Positions 35,855 to 45,173 of a stretch of 64,000 bases of DNA are shown piece by piece; the stretch's first letter is position 1, and every line of letters begins with the position of its first letter. The stretch spans positions 932,501 through 996,500 of the forward strand of contig NZ_CP110848.1 of NCBI RefSeq assembly GCF_026240635.1. Reading direction: 5' to 3'. The stretch is from Trichothermofontia sichuanensis B231 (GTDB lineage Bacteria; Cyanobacteriota; Cyanobacteriia; B231). The position numbers and the translations under genes are program-made. The notes beneath the pieces are model-generated. The model had not been told where the DNA came from. It did not search any database and saw only the letters and a program-made list of their open reading frames with translations.

Positions 35855-37928
35855 TCGGGGTACCCCGACCCTCATTGTTGATCGTTTGGGACTCAGCGAT
35901 CGGTAAACTAAGCGCCCGTTCCAGGGTTGCCAGCGATCGGTTGTAGTTGATCACCGCTTGCAAGAGGTTGCCGCGCGCATTGGTCAAGTCCGTTTCCGAA
36001 TTAATTACCTCTGTTTGGGTCCCGACCCCAGCCTGGAACCGCAGACGGGCCAAGCGTAAAGCCTCTTCCGCTTGATTCACTGCTAGTTTGGCCGTGTCGA
36101 TATTTTCAAAATTAGACAGCAAGCTGGAGTAGGCTCGCTCTACTTCCAGGCGAATCTGATTGCGGGTATCGGCAAAGCCCACTTCAGCGATTTCTGCTTC
36201 GATCGCCCGCTGTCTGGCCCTAGCCCGTGCTGCTCCGCCATTATACAACCGCCAGTCTAGCCGGATGCCAACCGTATTACCATCCGTCAGGCCAATGCCA
36301 TCATCCAGATTCTTGAGGATATCGTAGTCAGCAAAGACACCAATTTGGGGTAGGGTAGCCGCCAGTTCTGCTCGGCGCTGCTGACGGCGCAATTCGCGTT
36401 CCGCTAAGCGCTGCTCCAGGCTAGGGCGGTTTTCATACGCCTGGATAATCGTTTCCTCTAGGGGGAGTTGCCAAGTACCCGCCACTTCCACACGGCTATT
36501 GGTGATCAGGTTCACGGTTTGGGGCACGTTTAACCTTTGGGAGAGTTGACGCCGCGCTACCTGCTGCTGGGCCAGACGATTTGTTAGGTTTTGTTTTTCG
36601 TTGGCCAATTGCACTTCTGCCCGCAGGACATCGAAGCGGGTACCGACCCCCGCTTCAAATTGCAGTTGAGCATCCCGCAAACTTTGTTGCGCACTTTTAA
36701 CCGCCGCCTCAGCGATCTGCACCTGGGCATCAGCTTCCTGCAAGTCAAAATAGCTATTGCTCACATCCAGAATGATGGCATCGGTTTGCCGTTGGACCTC
36801 CAGTTCGCTGATCCGAACCTGCTGCCGTGCCGCCCGGATATTGGCCAGCCGCCGTCCAGAGGTAAACACTGCCCAATCAATGCCCACCCGTCCGGTAAAC
36901 GTACGGGTCACAGTATCCGCCTTCCCTAACAGGGCGTTTAAGGGACTGGGATTACGTGCTCGGATACGGTTGGTTCGCTCCACACTGGAGGAGTCTACCC
37001 GTTGCAGAACACTTTGTAAGTTAATGTTGGGATGCCATGCGGCCTGAGCTTCGCGCAGTTGGGCACGGCTGCGATCGAGACGAAGTTGGGCATCCTGCAA
37101 GGTCAGGTTGTTACGCAGGGCCTGCTCCACCGCCTGCCTCAGATTAATCGGTTGGGTGAGTTGAATCTGCACCTCCGCTGGTTTATTGGGTAGATAGAGG
37201 CGATCGGGATTGGGGTTCAGTTCGGGTAACGGTCCCTGACTAGCGGTCGGCTCATTGACGGAAACGGCTTTGGGATTAATTGCCTCAGCCCGTTCACGCA
37301 ACACCTGGGCCGGAGCATTCTCCGTTTGGGCCTCTTGTAGTTCGCGGGCCTCTGGCAGTTCCGTTTGCAGCACGGCAGTTGGGGCCGCTTCGGCAACGTG
37401 GGCTGAAGTACGGGCCGGGGTTGCCGCTTCTAGATCCGGCGGGGTCATTTCTGGAATAACCGCCTCGGCCTCCACCGTTGCATCTTTTGGCTCAATCACT
37501 TCCGCCTTACCGTCAACCGGTGCAACTTGAAGATCCCCAACTTCAGTCTGCACACCTCCTGGTTCGTCGCCCACCTGAACGGGGGGGTTAGGGGCGAGGG
37601 TGGGATCATTGGCCCCCGCAGCCGCGATCGTGCCTAAGGTCAAGGCATCCGCGAAGCGGGGTAGCGTAGGATCCAGGAAGGGGGTAATCAGGGTAGTGGG
37701 AGGATTGCTTGGGGTTAGTTTGGCAGCGGTGAGGAATTGGACTGACCCTGAGGTCACAGGAGCAAACGGGGCTGGTTGCCCCAGGGCAACCGCTTGTCCA
37801 TCAGTTGGCTGTGACGGGGGAACAGTCTCGTGCACGGTTCTTGAGGGATTGCCCCAAGCCGCTGCCGAGGACATCCCCAGCGTAATGGCCGTCCCCACAC
37901 CCACTGTTAATAGCTGAAACGTTTGCAT
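35829..37928 (-). CDS. TolC family outer-membrane efflux protein
   Basis: A 699-residue outer-membrane channel. A signal peptide is followed by a ~230-residue low-complexity region rich in Pro/Ala/Glu/Thr, then two OEP (TolC) repeats: LRQAVEQALRNNLTLQDAQL starts the first, FDVLRAEVQLANEKQNLTNR lies at its end, and the second has GVGTQTEVINSETDLTNAR. Such trimers span the outer membrane and periplasm and dock to HlyD/AcrA adaptors. It stands alone, which is usual for cyanobacterial TolC, so it could serve the RND pump at 23.7-28.3 kb and other exporters. GGGAG lies at good spacing before the ATG. Confidence 0.93.
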   Translation of the reverse strand: MQTFQLLTVGVGTAITLGMSSAAAWGNPSRTVHETVPPSQPTDGQAVALGQPAPFAPVTSGSVQFLTAAKLTPSNPPTTLITPFLDPTLPRFADALTLGTIAAAGANDPTLAPNPPVQVGDEPGGVQTEVGDLQVAPVDGKAEVIEPKDATVEAEAVIPEMTPPDLEAATPARTSAHVAEAAPTAVLQTELPEARELQEAQTENAPAQVLRERAEAINPKAVSVNEPTASQGPLPELNPNPDRLYLPNKPAEVQIQLTQPINLRQAVEQALRNNLTLQDAQLRLDRSRAQLREAQAAWHPNINLQSVLQRVDSSSVERTNRIRARNPSPLNALLGKADTVTRTFTGRVGIDWAVFTSGRRLANIRAARQQVRISELEVQRQTDAIILDVSNSYFDLQEADAQVQIAEAAVKSAQQSLRDAQLQFEAGVGTRFDVLRAEVQLANEKQNLTNRLAQQQVARRQLSQRLNVPQTVNLITNSRVEVAGTWQLPLEETIIQAYENRPSLEQRLAERELRRQQRRAELAATLPQIGVFADYDILKNLDDGIGLTDGNTVGIRLDWRLYNGGAARARARQRAIEAEIAEVGFADTRNQIRLEVERAYSSLLSNFENIDTAKLAVNQAEEALRLARLRFQAGVGTQTEVINSETDLTNARGNLLQAVINYNRSLATLERALSLPIAESQTINNEGRGTPINGGGQGS

Positions 37929-38129
37929 AAAGCTCCCACTTCATTCCAGGTCATCTATGCGCTACTGGTGCCACGCCTTCGCCCTAGAAACACATTTGGC
38001 TCAAAACACCAGTATTCATCACTGTTGGTGGCCCCACTTCAGGAGGGTTAGCACGATAGCTGCTGATATTAAGCAACCTTAAGAAGAATACTGGTTTGTC
38101 TACCACTTGCCAATAACCCATTAGCTGTA
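37929..38129. other. intergenic region upstream of tolC
   Basis: No gene or known repeat seen; it should contain the tolC promoter (leftward). Confidence 0.4.
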
Positions 38130-38282
38130 GCTGATTGACTGACAAAACCTGAACAGCCCTCACCCCTGCCCCTCTCCCGCTCTGGGAGAGGGATAAACTC
38201 TGGGAGAGGGATAAAGTCCCTTCGCCCCTGGTGGGAGAAGGCATTTAGGCGTGAGGATAGGGCAGTGAGCAGTGAGGGCAAC
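38130..38282. repeat. dispersed repeat, long form (paired with 55106-55276)
   Basis: It runs from CTGATTGACTGACAAAACCTG through the CCTCTCCCGCTCTGGGAGAG core to GGCGTGAGGATAGGGCAGTG and AGCAGTGAGGGCAAC. The block at 55106-55276 has the same left and right parts but a different centre. Here AACTCTGGGAGAGGGATAAA is locally duplicated. Further right, 38295-38335 holds repeated CCCTGTT units. Confidence 0.78.
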
Positions 38283-38554
38283 TGAGCGACTATCCCTGTC
38301 CTCTGTTCCCTGTTCCCTGTCCCCTGTTCCCTTGTAAGGGGCACTGCGTGCAGGATGTGCGGGAGAATGGTGTCTGCGGCTGTCTGGGACTAGGGACACT
38401 CCCGTACCGATAATGAGAATGGCAGGGTGGCGGCGATTCCTGGGCCTGAGATCATTGGGGGCGGGCGAGGCTCCCCAGCCTGAACCATACCCATGTGAGT
38501 ATTGAAAGTGTGGGCATTGAAAGCACGTATACAGGTTAGTTAACGGTCAAGATC

Positions 38555-39493
38555 ATGCGGATTTTAATCATGGGGGGGACCCGCTTTATTGGGGTTTACC
38601 TGAGCAAGTTACTGGTTGAGCGCGGCCATGAGGTGGTGCTGTTTAATCGGGGGAACCGTCCGGCCCCGGTGGCAGGGTTGCGGCAAATCCAGGGCGATCG
38701 CACTGATGCGGCCCAACTTCAGACCGCCTTAGCTGGGGAAAGCTTTGAGGTCATTTACGACAACAATGGTCGCGAACTGAGAGATACCCAGCCCCTGGTT
38801 GAGCTGTTCCACGGTAAGGTCCAGCATTTTGTTTACATGAGTTCAGCCGGGGTTTATTTAGCCGCGGACCAGATGCCCCACGTGGAGGGGGATGCGATCG
38901 ATCCCAACAGTCGCCATCGGGGCAAATACGAAACCGAAGCCTACCTCCAGGCCCAGGGCCTCCCGTTTACGGCCATTCGCCCCACCTATATCTATGGTCC
39001 CCAAAATTACAATGACCTGGAAGCCTGGTTTTTCGATCGCATCGTCCGCGATCGACCAATCCCCATCCCCGGTAACGGTCAGCACTTGACCCAATGGGGT
39101 CACTGTTACGATCTCGCCCAGGCAATGGTGGCGGTGTTAGGGAACCCCAAGGCCATTGGACAGGTCTATAACGTGTCCGGCGATCGCTATGTTACCTTTG
39201 ATGGCTTAGCACGGGCCTGCGCGATCGCGGCGGGTAAACCGGTAGACAGTTTGCGGCTGGTTCACTACGACCCGAAACAGTTTAACTTTGGCAAGCGGAA
39301 AGCCTTTCCCATGCGTGTCCAACACTTTTTTACCTCGGTTCAGAAAGCCAGGACTGAGCTAAACTGGCATCCCCAGTTTGATCTCATTTCCGGGCTACGT
39401 GATTCGTTCGAGCATGACTATCTCGCTTCGGGACGGGACCAAGCGGCGATCGACTTCTCTGTCGATGATGAGATCTTGCAGCAGATTGGCTAA
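38555..39493 (+). CDS. NAD-dependent epimerase/dehydratase, CSP41-like
   Basis: A 312-residue atypical short-chain dehydrogenase. The dinucleotide motif is MRILIMGGTRFIGVYLSKLL (GGTRFIG in place of GxxGxxG); VYMSSAGVYL provides the serine/tyrosine region, and RPTYIYGPQNYNDLEAWFFD is typical of the CSP41/RNA-binding branch. Chloroplast CSP41a/b bind and stabilise plastid transcripts and ribosomes; the cyanobacterial ortholog's role is less clear. No signal peptide. ATG is the start of the Rossmann strand. Confidence 0.85.
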   Translation: MRILIMGGTRFIGVYLSKLLVERGHEVVLFNRGNRPAPVAGLRQIQGDRTDAAQLQTALAGESFEVIYDNNGRELRDTQPLVELFHGKVQHFVYMSSAGVYLAADQMPHVEGDAIDPNSRHRGKYETEAYLQAQGLPFTAIRPTYIYGPQNYNDLEAWFFDRIVRDRPIPIPGNGQHLTQWGHCYDLAQAMVAVLGNPKAIGQVYNVSGDRYVTFDGLARACAIAAGKPVDSLRLVHYDPKQFNFGKRKAFPMRVQHFFTSVQKARTELNWHPQFDLISGLRDSFEHDYLASGRDQAAIDFSVDDEILQQIG

Positions 39494-39651
39494 AACCGCT
39501 GGTGGGGTTGACAGGGTGACTCTGACTACTGGCCTGGCTAACGATTGGCTTCACTAACCTGAGAGGGAAAGCCACGAACATCGCATGACAGGCCGGCTGG
39601 CAGCCGTTAAGATAGGGCGCAATCTGATGCCCCATGCGAGCGGGCAGCATC

Positions 39652-39685
39652 CCCTATGCACCATCGCATAGGGTTCCTGCAGGAA
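39652..39685 (+). promoter_or_regulatory. two adjacent palindromes in the leader of the GHL10 gene
   Basis: CCCTATGC-ACCATC-GCATAGGG (39652-39673) is a perfect 8-bp stem with a 6-nt loop; the next 12 bases, TTCCTGCAGGAA (39674-39685), are a perfect palindrome. Both lie 28-61 bp before the ATG and could be an operator or an RNA structure. Confidence 0.5.
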
Positions 39686-39712
39686 AGTCGCGCTTGGGAG
39701 ACCGTTGTAGAC

Positions 39713-41203
39713 ATGACCTATCCACACCCAACCCTATCCCCTAGCTACGGATGGCGCACCTACCTCAGCAGCCTGCTGGTGATTGCCAGCCTAGTTGGCC
39801 CAGGGTTTCTGCTGAGTGCCCAGGCTCGGAGCGGCGGGACCTGTGTGTTGCCCAGTGCCAGTATTACGGAAAAGGAGCAGTTGCGACAGGCGGCCCTCCA
39901 GGGGGGGCGGGAGGCTCAGAAACGCTATGAGGACCTTTTACGACAGCACGCGCGTCAGTTACAGCAGTGCCGTGAGCGCACCTGGCCGAAACAGCAAGCC
40001 CTTTGGCTGCGGCTCTATCCCTGTGACGCCCAACCGGGGCAATTGGAAGCCCTGCTGGATGAGGTGGTTAACAAGGGCTACAACCAGGTCTATGTAGAAG
40101 CGTTTTACGATGGCCAAGTTCTGCTGCCCCTGAATGAAAATCGCACCGCTTGGCCCTCGGTGATCCGTAACCCTCAGCAAGGGGATGTGGATTTATTGGC
40201 CCAAGCTATTCATAAGGGGCGACAGCGGGGCCTGAAGGTTTATGCCTGGGTCTTCACGATAAATTTTGGCTATTCCTATGGCCAGCGGCCCGATCGCCAG
40301 CAGGTTCTAGCCCGCAATGGCCAGGGTCAGGTCAGCCTGCAACTGCCGGATAATACGGATCAGGCCTTCGTTGATCCCTACCATCCCCAGGCCCGTCAGG
40401 ACTATACCCAGATGCTGCAAGCCGTGCTCCGACGGCGACCAGATGGCATTTTGTTTGACTATATCCGCTATCCCCGTGGGACAGGTGGAGCCTCGATCGC
40501 CACCCGGGTACAAGATCTCTGGGTCTATGGCGAAGCTTCCCAGGCGGCTCTGATCCAACGAGGCCAAAATAACCAGGGCCGGGAACTGATCCAGCAGTTC
40601 CTGCGCAAAGGCTACATCACCGAGGGAGAAATTGCCGCTGCCCGGACCCGCTTCCCCCAGGAGCCAACTCCCCTGTGGCCAGGGCGCGACATTAGCCAGG
40701 CCAAAGCCCTAACTCCGCCTACCCAAGCCCAACTGCAACGAGATCTCTGGATTTTAAGTGTTTCCCACGCCGCCCAAGGCGTAGTGGATTTCCTAACAAT
40801 GGCAGCTCAGATGGCCCAGCAGCACGGGATTCCGGCTGGGGCTGTCTTTTTCCCTGGGGGGAATCAGGTAATCGGCCAAGGGTTTGACTCCCGCCTGCAA
40901 CCCTGGGATCAGTTTCCGGCCCACCTGGAATGGCACCCGATGTCCTACTCAGCCTGCGGCAGTAGTAGCTGTGTGGTTGAAGAAGTTCGCCGGGTCCTCA
41001 GCCTGACGCCGCCAGGAACGCTGGTCCGGCCTGCCCTTGCGGGTAGTTGGGGTGGCCCATCCCAAGGCAACCGACCGAGCCTGGAGGTACAAATGCAGGC
41101 CCTCCAACAGAGTCTTCCCCAGCTAGAGGCCGTCAGTCATTTTGCTTATTCCTGGCAGGAACCGGAATCCGATCGCCGTCGCCGGTTTTGCCGTGTATCT
41201 TAA
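39713..41203 (+). CDS. secreted glycoside hydrolase-like protein (GHL10/DUF187 family)
   Basis: A 496-residue exported protein. The signal peptide is YLSSLLVIASLVGPGFLLSA. The catalytic-barrel part has NKGYNQVYVEAFYDGQVLLP, GLKVYAWVFTINFGYSYG, FVDPYHPQARQDYTQMLQAV and DGILFDYIRYPRG, the order seen in GHL10/YngK-type hydrolases, with likely acidic catalytic residues in VEAFYDG and LFDYIRYP. These proteins are thought to act on envelope or extracellular glycans; the substrate is unknown. Start at MTYPHPTLS gives the clean signal; ATG 39656 is in frame upstream. The DUF1400 pair follows. Confidence 0.85.
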   Translation: MTYPHPTLSPSYGWRTYLSSLLVIASLVGPGFLLSAQARSGGTCVLPSASITEKEQLRQAALQGGREAQKRYEDLLRQHARQLQQCRERTWPKQQALWLRLYPCDAQPGQLEALLDEVVNKGYNQVYVEAFYDGQVLLPLNENRTAWPSVIRNPQQGDVDLLAQAIHKGRQRGLKVYAWVFTINFGYSYGQRPDRQQVLARNGQGQVSLQLPDNTDQAFVDPYHPQARQDYTQMLQAVLRRRPDGILFDYIRYPRGTGGASIATRVQDLWVYGEASQAALIQRGQNNQGRELIQQFLRKGYITEGEIAAARTRFPQEPTPLWPGRDISQAKALTPPTQAQLQRDLWILSVSHAAQGVVDFLTMAAQMAQQHGIPAGAVFFPGGNQVIGQGFDSRLQPWDQFPAHLEWHPMSYSACGSSSCVVEEVRRVLSLTPPGTLVRPALAGSWGGPSQGNRPSLEVQMQALQQSLPQLEAVSHFAYSWQEPESDRRRRFCRVS

Positions 41204-41297
41204 GATGGCAATAGATTGCAATCCTGTGCAATTCTCTGACGCAGATGGGAGCCGAACCGCGACCTGCTGTAATGTTAGGAAAGGTTTTTTGGGAGTT

Positions 41298-42050
41298 ATG
41301 GCTGTGAAGAGGCTGTTGACACGTTTATTCCCATCCTTAATCTTGGGTGTGGGTGCTAGTCTGGTTTGTCTAACAACTAGGGCGGAAGCCATTGATCAGG
41401 TGCGGCTTCAGTTCCGCGATCGCACCGCCACGGTTTCGATCGGCGAACTGCGCAGCTTCGTGCGGGGCAGTGCTGCGCCCCAACAATTACTGGACTTTTT
41501 CCAAGCAACTGGACAACGGGCTGAGGCCGTGCGGAACTTGCTAGGGGATCAGATTACGTTGGGCACTCGCCCTGAACGGTTTTTAGAGACTTCGACGGGA
41601 CAGTTTGTCCTGTTGCAACTCGATCGCCTGATTGCGGGTTCCGATAGCCGCACCCAGTTGGAGGCTTTGCGTACCACGGTGCAAAGAACGCTCAGCAACG
41701 ACAATCGCTTATCGATTCTGGAATTGTTAGAAAACTACCCTGAGTCCACGGTGACCGTTGATCTCAATGGTTTGGAATCGATTTACAACCGTATTAGTGG
41801 CTTTATCAACCGTGTCGAACCAGCCCTAGAAGCTGTGAAGAGTTTCCTGCGGGATTTAATTTGTGACTGTCCTCAGAACAACTCTTCGGTACTGCCGCCA
41901 CCGGCCCACCTAAGTGCACAGGCCACTACCGGTAAACCGCGTGTATGCGTCAACCAGGCCGGTGAACTTGTCCCCTTGCAAACGGCGCACGCACCGATCA
42001 CGGCTGCTGTTAGCGCAGCGGTAATGCCCATCGATCACCGTCAGCCATAA
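41298..42050 (+). CDS. secreted stand-alone DUF1400 protein, copy 1
   Basis: A 250-residue protein with signal peptide (LLTRLFPSLILGVGASLVCL, cleavage near AEA). The mature part is DUF1400-like: VRLQFRDRTATVSIGELRSF, then LGDQITL, FVLLQLDRLI, a SILELLENYPESTVTVDLNG block and a Cys pair (LICDC). In cyanobacteria DUF1400 usually precedes an alpha/beta hydrolase domain; here the hydrolase is absent and a short low-complexity tail follows. The start is the ATG with GGGAG just upstream; the longer frame overlaps the preceding gene. A divergent paralog follows within 25 bp. Confidence 0.78.
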   Translation: MAVKRLLTRLFPSLILGVGASLVCLTTRAEAIDQVRLQFRDRTATVSIGELRSFVRGSAAPQQLLDFFQATGQRAEAVRNLLGDQITLGTRPERFLETSTGQFVLLQLDRLIAGSDSRTQLEALRTTVQRTLSNDNRLSILELLENYPESTVTVDLNGLESIYNRISGFINRVEPALEAVKSFLRDLICDCPQNNSSVLPPPAHLSAQATTGKPRVCVNQAGELVPLQTAHAPITAAVSAAVMPIDHRQP

Positions 42051-42070
42051 CACCATTGCACAGGGATATC

Positions 42071-42712
42071 ATGTTTTTACAAGACTGTTTAGGAGTGAAG
42101 CGGTGGTTCACCCCCTCCCGCTGGCTAGGGTCGCTGCTGGCGGTGGGCATCCTGGAGATAGGCGCAACTGTGCTGATGGCCAGTTCATCGGCAACCGCGG
42201 CTGAGCGCGTTGTGTTTACCTATGGTCCGATCCGACAGGCCGTCACGATTCAGGAGCTAGAGACCCTGGCAGAAACGGGGCAAGCGACCGGTGGCCTACG
42301 GTTTTTACTCAGGGTTGCCGGGGTTGCGCCGGAGTCGGCTCAGCAGGTCCTTACCCATGAGGTAGGTGCTAGTTTATTGTTTTTGGATCGGGCACTCAAC
42401 TCGGTACCGGGCGAATACCTCCTGTTCCAGATGGGCTACATTTTCCACACTCCCGCACGAGTGGACAACATCCAAGCCCTGCGATCGGCCCTAGTGCTAT
42501 CTGCTGTGGACAACAACAGCGTCAGTCTGCTGCGGTTTTTCCAAAACTATCCCACCCAAGACCTGATGGTCGACGGTGTACAGCTAGCCCGGACAGCGCG
42601 GGAAATCAGTAGCTTCGTGGCCCGTGTGGGGGAAAAGGCGGAGGTGCCGCTGGCGGCAGTGCGTAACTTCCTGGACGGGATCATCTGCGAATGTGAATCC
42701 GCCTCCCCCTAG
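42071..42712 (+). CDS. secreted stand-alone DUF1400 protein, copy 2
   Basis: A 213-residue paralog of the preceding gene. The signal peptide (LGSLLAVGILEIGATVLMAS, then ATAAE) is followed by RVVFTYGPIRQAVTIQELET, LETLAETGQATGGLRFLLRV, a region with VDNIQALRSALVLSAVDNNS and LLRFFQNYPTQDLMVDG, and the same terminal Cys pair (IICEC). It too lacks the hydrolase domain. Probably co-transcribed with copy 1 and perhaps with the GHL10 gene, suggesting an envelope-related role. Confidence 0.78.
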   Translation: MFLQDCLGVKRWFTPSRWLGSLLAVGILEIGATVLMASSSATAAERVVFTYGPIRQAVTIQELETLAETGQATGGLRFLLRVAGVAPESAQQVLTHEVGASLLFLDRALNSVPGEYLLFQMGYIFHTPARVDNIQALRSALVLSAVDNNSVSLLRFFQNYPTQDLMVDGVQLARTAREISSFVARVGEKAEVPLAAVRNFLDGIICECESASP

Positions 42713-42807
42713 CCATTGCTGGCTTGCGAGGGCCATTGCCATCTGCCCACGTTGAATTGTCTATAGGGGTGGGTTTGAACCTGCCCCCTCTGTTTCCTCA
42801 TTGTGTT

Positions 42808-42913
42808 TATAGTCATTGCCATTTAGGCTGAAACAGCCCCCCACCCCCAGCCTCTCTCCCAGAGCGGGAGAGAGGCGTGAAAAGCTGTATCGTTCTTATT
42901 TGGATTGACCCTA
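42808..42913 (+). repeat. dispersed repeat family B
   Basis: From TATAGTCATTGCCATTTAGG, through CTCTCCCAGAGCGGGAGAG, to CTGTATCGTTCTTATTTGG and ATTGACC. It abuts a family A block directly, so the two elements are nested or joined. Confidence 0.8.
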
Positions 42914-43059
42914 CCGTTTTACCTGGGTAGGCTGGGTGCAGCCGACGGGTGAGGGTTTCCTTCGCCCCATTTGGGAACAGGGGTTGGGGGATGCGGGCTG
43001 CCGGTCGGATCCCAATCCAAACCTTAACGGTGTACTGAGTCAATTAGGTAAAGGCTGTA
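42914..43059 (-). repeat. MITE-like repeat family A, reverse copy
   Basis: The right end AATTAGGTAAAGGCTGTA is the reverse complement of the family A left end; inside, ATCCCAATCCAAACCTTAA matches other copies. The left end is truncated at the family B junction. It occupies part of the purN upstream region. Confidence 0.78.
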
Positions 43060-43219
43060 TCCTGCCTTTGTCTGCCAAACAGGCCACCTGCCCATCCCAG
43101 AACTGACAAGATCGATGACAAGATTGAGACAAGATTGATCCCATCCCTTGCCAATGGGGTTGAGCGTGCTAGGCTGAGCGTCAACTTTGCTGTTGTGGAC
43201 TGCTGGTACTGACGGATTT

Positions 43220-43900
43220 ATGGATGTGTCCTCCTCTTTTGATACAACCCCTAGTGATACAACCCCTAGCTTGGTTTCCCCGCCTCTCGTCCCTTTGAGC
43301 CATGCCACTTCTGCTCGCACCAGTCCAGCCCGTTTGGGGGTAATGGCCTCTGGCAGTGGGACTAATTTTGAGGCGATTATGGCGGCGATCGCGGCGGCGG
43401 AACTCCATGCTGAAGTGCCAGTCCTGATTTACAACAATCCGAAGGCCACCGTTAGAGAGCGGGCGGCACGGTGGGGAGTACCGGCAGTTTTATTAAATCA
43501 TCGTGAATTTCCTAGTCGTGAAAGTCTGGAGGAGGCGATCGTCACCACCTTTAAGGCTCAGGGGGTGGAATGGGTGGTGATGGCCGGGTGGATGCGGATT
43601 ATTACCCAGGTATTGCTCGATGCCTTCCCTGATTGCGTCCTCAATATCCATCCCAGCTTGTTACCCAGTTTCCCAGGGGTGCGGGCGGTGGAGCAAGCGC
43701 TAGCGGCTGGGGTCAAGGTGACGGGGTGTACGGTCCATCGTGCCTGTTTAGCCGTGGATAGCGGTCCGATTCTAATCCAGGCAGCAGTCCCAGTTTTACC
43801 CGACGATACCCCCGAACGCCTTCATGCCCGAATTCAGATCCAGGAACACCGCATCCTGCCCCAGGCGATCGCGCTAGTCACTGGCCAGATTCGCCCCTAA
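43220..43900 (+). CDS. purN: phosphoribosylglycinamide formyltransferase
   Basis: A 226-residue GART enzyme that formylates GAR with 10-formyl-THF in purine synthesis. LGVMASGSGTNFEAIM forms the phosphate loop; the catalytic Asn and His are in LNIHPSLLPSFPG; the catalytic Asp is in VTGCTVHRACLAVDSGPIL. About 45 residues precede the domain and contain a repeated DTTPS coded by a perfect tandem GATACAACCCCTAG (43241-43269), so the N-terminal extension is probably disordered. TTG 43187 is a less likely start. Confidence 0.95.
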   Translation: MDVSSSFDTTPSDTTPSLVSPPLVPLSHATSARTSPARLGVMASGSGTNFEAIMAAIAAAELHAEVPVLIYNNPKATVRERAARWGVPAVLLNHREFPSRESLEEAIVTTFKAQGVEWVVMAGWMRIITQVLLDAFPDCVLNIHPSLLPSFPGVRAVEQALAAGVKVTGCTVHRACLAVDSGPILIQAAVPVLPDDTPERLHARIQIQEHRILPQAIALVTGQIRP

Positions 43901-44052
43901 AGTACAAGCCTGAGCCGCTATGCCGCTTCCCCCATCCCGACCACAATTCATGCCACACTGAGGGGGGATCGTCTAAGCTAGCTATCAACAGCCTTGCGCT
44001 AACCTTAACTCTCAATTACTCTCAATCTTTTCTATCGGATAACTCCTGAGCC

Positions 44053-44925
44053 GTGTCTAAGCGAACTTCCTTCTTGTCATTGTTGCTAGCCTGGGGCCTT
44101 TGGGGCGTTGGCCAACCCGCCCTAGCGCAAGCCCTCGTGCCCGTTACGCCGACCCTCGATCCCACCCAATTGGAGCAACATGGGCTGGGTCTGGCGCGAG
44201 AGGCGGCCCAACTTGCCCAGTTTCAGCAGATTGAATTGGCCCTCCCCCGCGCCCAGTTGGCTGCCCAACTGGTGCCCCAAAATGCCCAGGTCTTGGCCCT
44301 ATTAGGGAGTTTGTATATTCAATCCCAAGCCTTGGATAAAGGGATTGCTACCCTGCATGAGGCTCAGAAGTTGGAACCTAAGGAAACCTCTGTCCTGTTT
44401 GCCCTAGGGTCTGCCTATTTCCAAAAAGGGGATTATCAAAATTCGGTGAAATACCTGCGCCAGGGCCTCACTCTCCGCCCAGAGTTGGCAGGAGCCTGGT
44501 TTGATCTGGGCAATGCATATTACAAAATGAAGCGCTTTAGGGAGGCCATTGAGCAGTATGAAACGGCTGTCCAGAAAGATGACAAATTCTGGCCTGCGAT
44601 TAATAATATCGGCCTCATTTTGTATGAACAAAATAACATAGAGGGGGCGATCGCAAAGTGGCAGCAGGCTATTGCTCTAGACAGTAAGGCGGCAGAACCC
44701 CGCTTAGCCCTAGCGGTTGCTTTTTACGCCAAAGGCGATCGGGAGAAAGGGATTGCCTTGGGGGAAGCAGCGCTCAAAATGGATGGTCGCTATGGAAACC
44801 CTGACTTTCTCATTGAGAATCTTTGGGGAGATCGGTTGATGGAGGATACCCGCAAGTTCCTGGCTAGTCCACGGATTCAAGCCACGATCGCCCAAAGCGC
44901 AGTGATTGAGATGACGACTCCCTAG
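44053..44925 (+). CDS. exported TPR-repeat protein
   Basis: A 290-residue protein with GTG start, a signal peptide (FLSLLLAWGLWGVGQPALAQ) and about five to six tetratricopeptide repeats from residue 60 to 260; clear units include AGAWFDLGNAYYKMKRFREA and PAINNIGLILYEQNNIEGAI. TPR arrays serve as protein-docking scaffolds; here in the periplasm or on the thylakoid lumen side. The partner is unknown. Complete and monocistronic as far as visible. Confidence 0.82.
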   Translation: MSKRTSFLSLLLAWGLWGVGQPALAQALVPVTPTLDPTQLEQHGLGLAREAAQLAQFQQIELALPRAQLAAQLVPQNAQVLALLGSLYIQSQALDKGIATLHEAQKLEPKETSVLFALGSAYFQKGDYQNSVKYLRQGLTLRPELAGAWFDLGNAYYKMKRFREAIEQYETAVQKDDKFWPAINNIGLILYEQNNIEGAIAKWQQAIALDSKAAEPRLALAVAFYAKGDREKGIALGEAALKMDGRYGNPDFLIENLWGDRLMEDTRKFLASPRIQATIAQSAVIEMTTP

Positions 44926-44994
44926 TTCGGCTTCTCCCCACAGGGGCGAAGGGGAGCCAGATTTGCCAGTCCCTCTCCCGCTCTGTTCTTAAGA

Positions 44995-45101
44995 TATAGT
45001 CATTGCAATTTAGGCTGAAACAGCACCCTCACCCCCCACGCCTCTCCCAGAGCGGGAGACAGGAGCTAAAAATTGCATCGTTCTTATTTGAATTAACCAT
45101 A
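44995..45101 (+). repeat. dispersed repeat family B
   Basis: From TATAGTCATTGCAATTTAGG, via CTCTCCCAGAGCGGGAGA, to TTCTTATTTGAATTAACCATA. Just left, 44938-44990 holds a related CTTCTCCC...GGGGAGCC fragment. Together they fill the gap before mtnA. Confidence 0.82.
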
Positions 45102-45173
45102 CAAGGGTGAGGGAACGCAAAACTGTCCTTTATGATTGGGGGACGGTATCTCAGTTGTGCAGTCGAGATGACA

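Noticed and set aside
38290-38345. CCCTGTTCCCTGTTCCCTG region as a possible functional element
   Set aside because: Looks like simple low-complexity slippage beside a dispersed repeat; no hairpin or coding potential.
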